In this document: positions 63,980 through 64,000 of the stretch, in pieces
Layout of the letters: each line of letters begins with the position of its first letter
Numbering within the stretch: position 1 is the first letter of the stretch
Assembly (NCBI RefSeq): GCF_019392245.1
Contig: NZ_JAHXRL010000001.1
Location: 558,001-622,000, forward strand
Reading direction: 5' to 3'
DNA from: Sulfitobacter sp. CW3
Lineage (GTDB): Bacteria > Pseudomonadota > Alphaproteobacteria > Rhodobacterales > Rhodobacteraceae
DNA length: 64,000 nucleotides
Made by a program: the position numbers and the translations under genes
Notes under the pieces: generated by a model
Databases searched by the model: none
What the model was told of the DNA's origin: nothing
What the model saw: the letters and a program-made list of their open reading frames with translations, nothing else

Positions 63980-64000
63980 GCGGCGAACCGGGGTTTTAGG

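Overview
The window reads as chromosome from a marine Roseobacter-group alphaproteobacterium (Rhodobacterales). The basis is the gene set and style: a class II DAHP synthase, ChpT, a DUF3553 protein, OlsB/OlsA, ribosomal protein L21 with a long C-terminal extension, an N-terminally extended PstA, many ATGA or TAATG start/stop overlaps, and moderately high GC. The genus cannot be fixed from this sequence alone. No tRNA, rRNA, CRISPR array or intact transposase was seen.

Layout. 1-5.8 kb: a branched-chain amino acid type binding protein (cut by the left edge), a GlxA-type AraC regulator, DAHP synthase, a PAS protein and the YicC endoribonuclease. 6.0-16.0 kb: an iron-siderophore uptake block, with a small exported protein, ExbB, two ExbD, TonB, a binding protein, two FecCD permeases, an ATPase, a TonB-dependent receptor and a siderophore-interacting reductase. 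16.1-24.7 kb: guanylate kinase and a gamma-carbonic anhydrase run into PhoR, then PstSCAB-PhoU-PhoB. pstS is preceded by three 11-bp Pho-box repeats.

24.8-49.5 kb is the most distinctive part: a low-oxygen and stress island. It holds a Crp/Fnr regulator without FNR-type cysteines, an OmpR-type response regulator and a PAS hybrid histidine kinase. It also holds an M50-CBS membrane protease preceded by an unannotated 41-residue ORF, PhaC, a MaoC-phosphotransacetylase fusion, acetate kinase, a TPC-motif metal ATPase, a helical phasin-like protein and HdeD. Further along are a tandem UspA protein, CbpA/CbpM, an NAD(P)HX dehydratase, a cNMP-type sensor lacking its HTH, a YgaP-like membrane protein, a DksA/TraR zinc finger, an Mla-type lipid transporter and a glycine-zipper stress protein. 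Seven FNR/FixK-type boxes, four of them perfect TTGAT-N4-ATCAA, lie in the intergenic regions. At two of them a -10-like hexamer sits exactly where a class II FNR promoter needs it. The ensemble resembles rhizobial FixK regulons and, functionally, the mycobacterial DosR dormancy regulon.

A 695-bp element with perfect 26-bp inverted repeats and a 9-bp target duplication (39207-39901) has split a bidirectional terminator inside this island. It carries no recognisable transposase.

49.6-64 kb returns to ordinary chromosome: an APH-fold kinase-like protein, an FkbM methyltransferase, a rhodanese, AroQ, rpsB-tsf, a GAF protein, olsB-olsA (ornithine lipids), DUF3553, ChpT, proB-proA-obgE, GNAT, LysE, and rplU-rpmA. 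Starts were re-chosen from ribosome binding sites, signal peptides and overlaps where the longest frame was unlikely.
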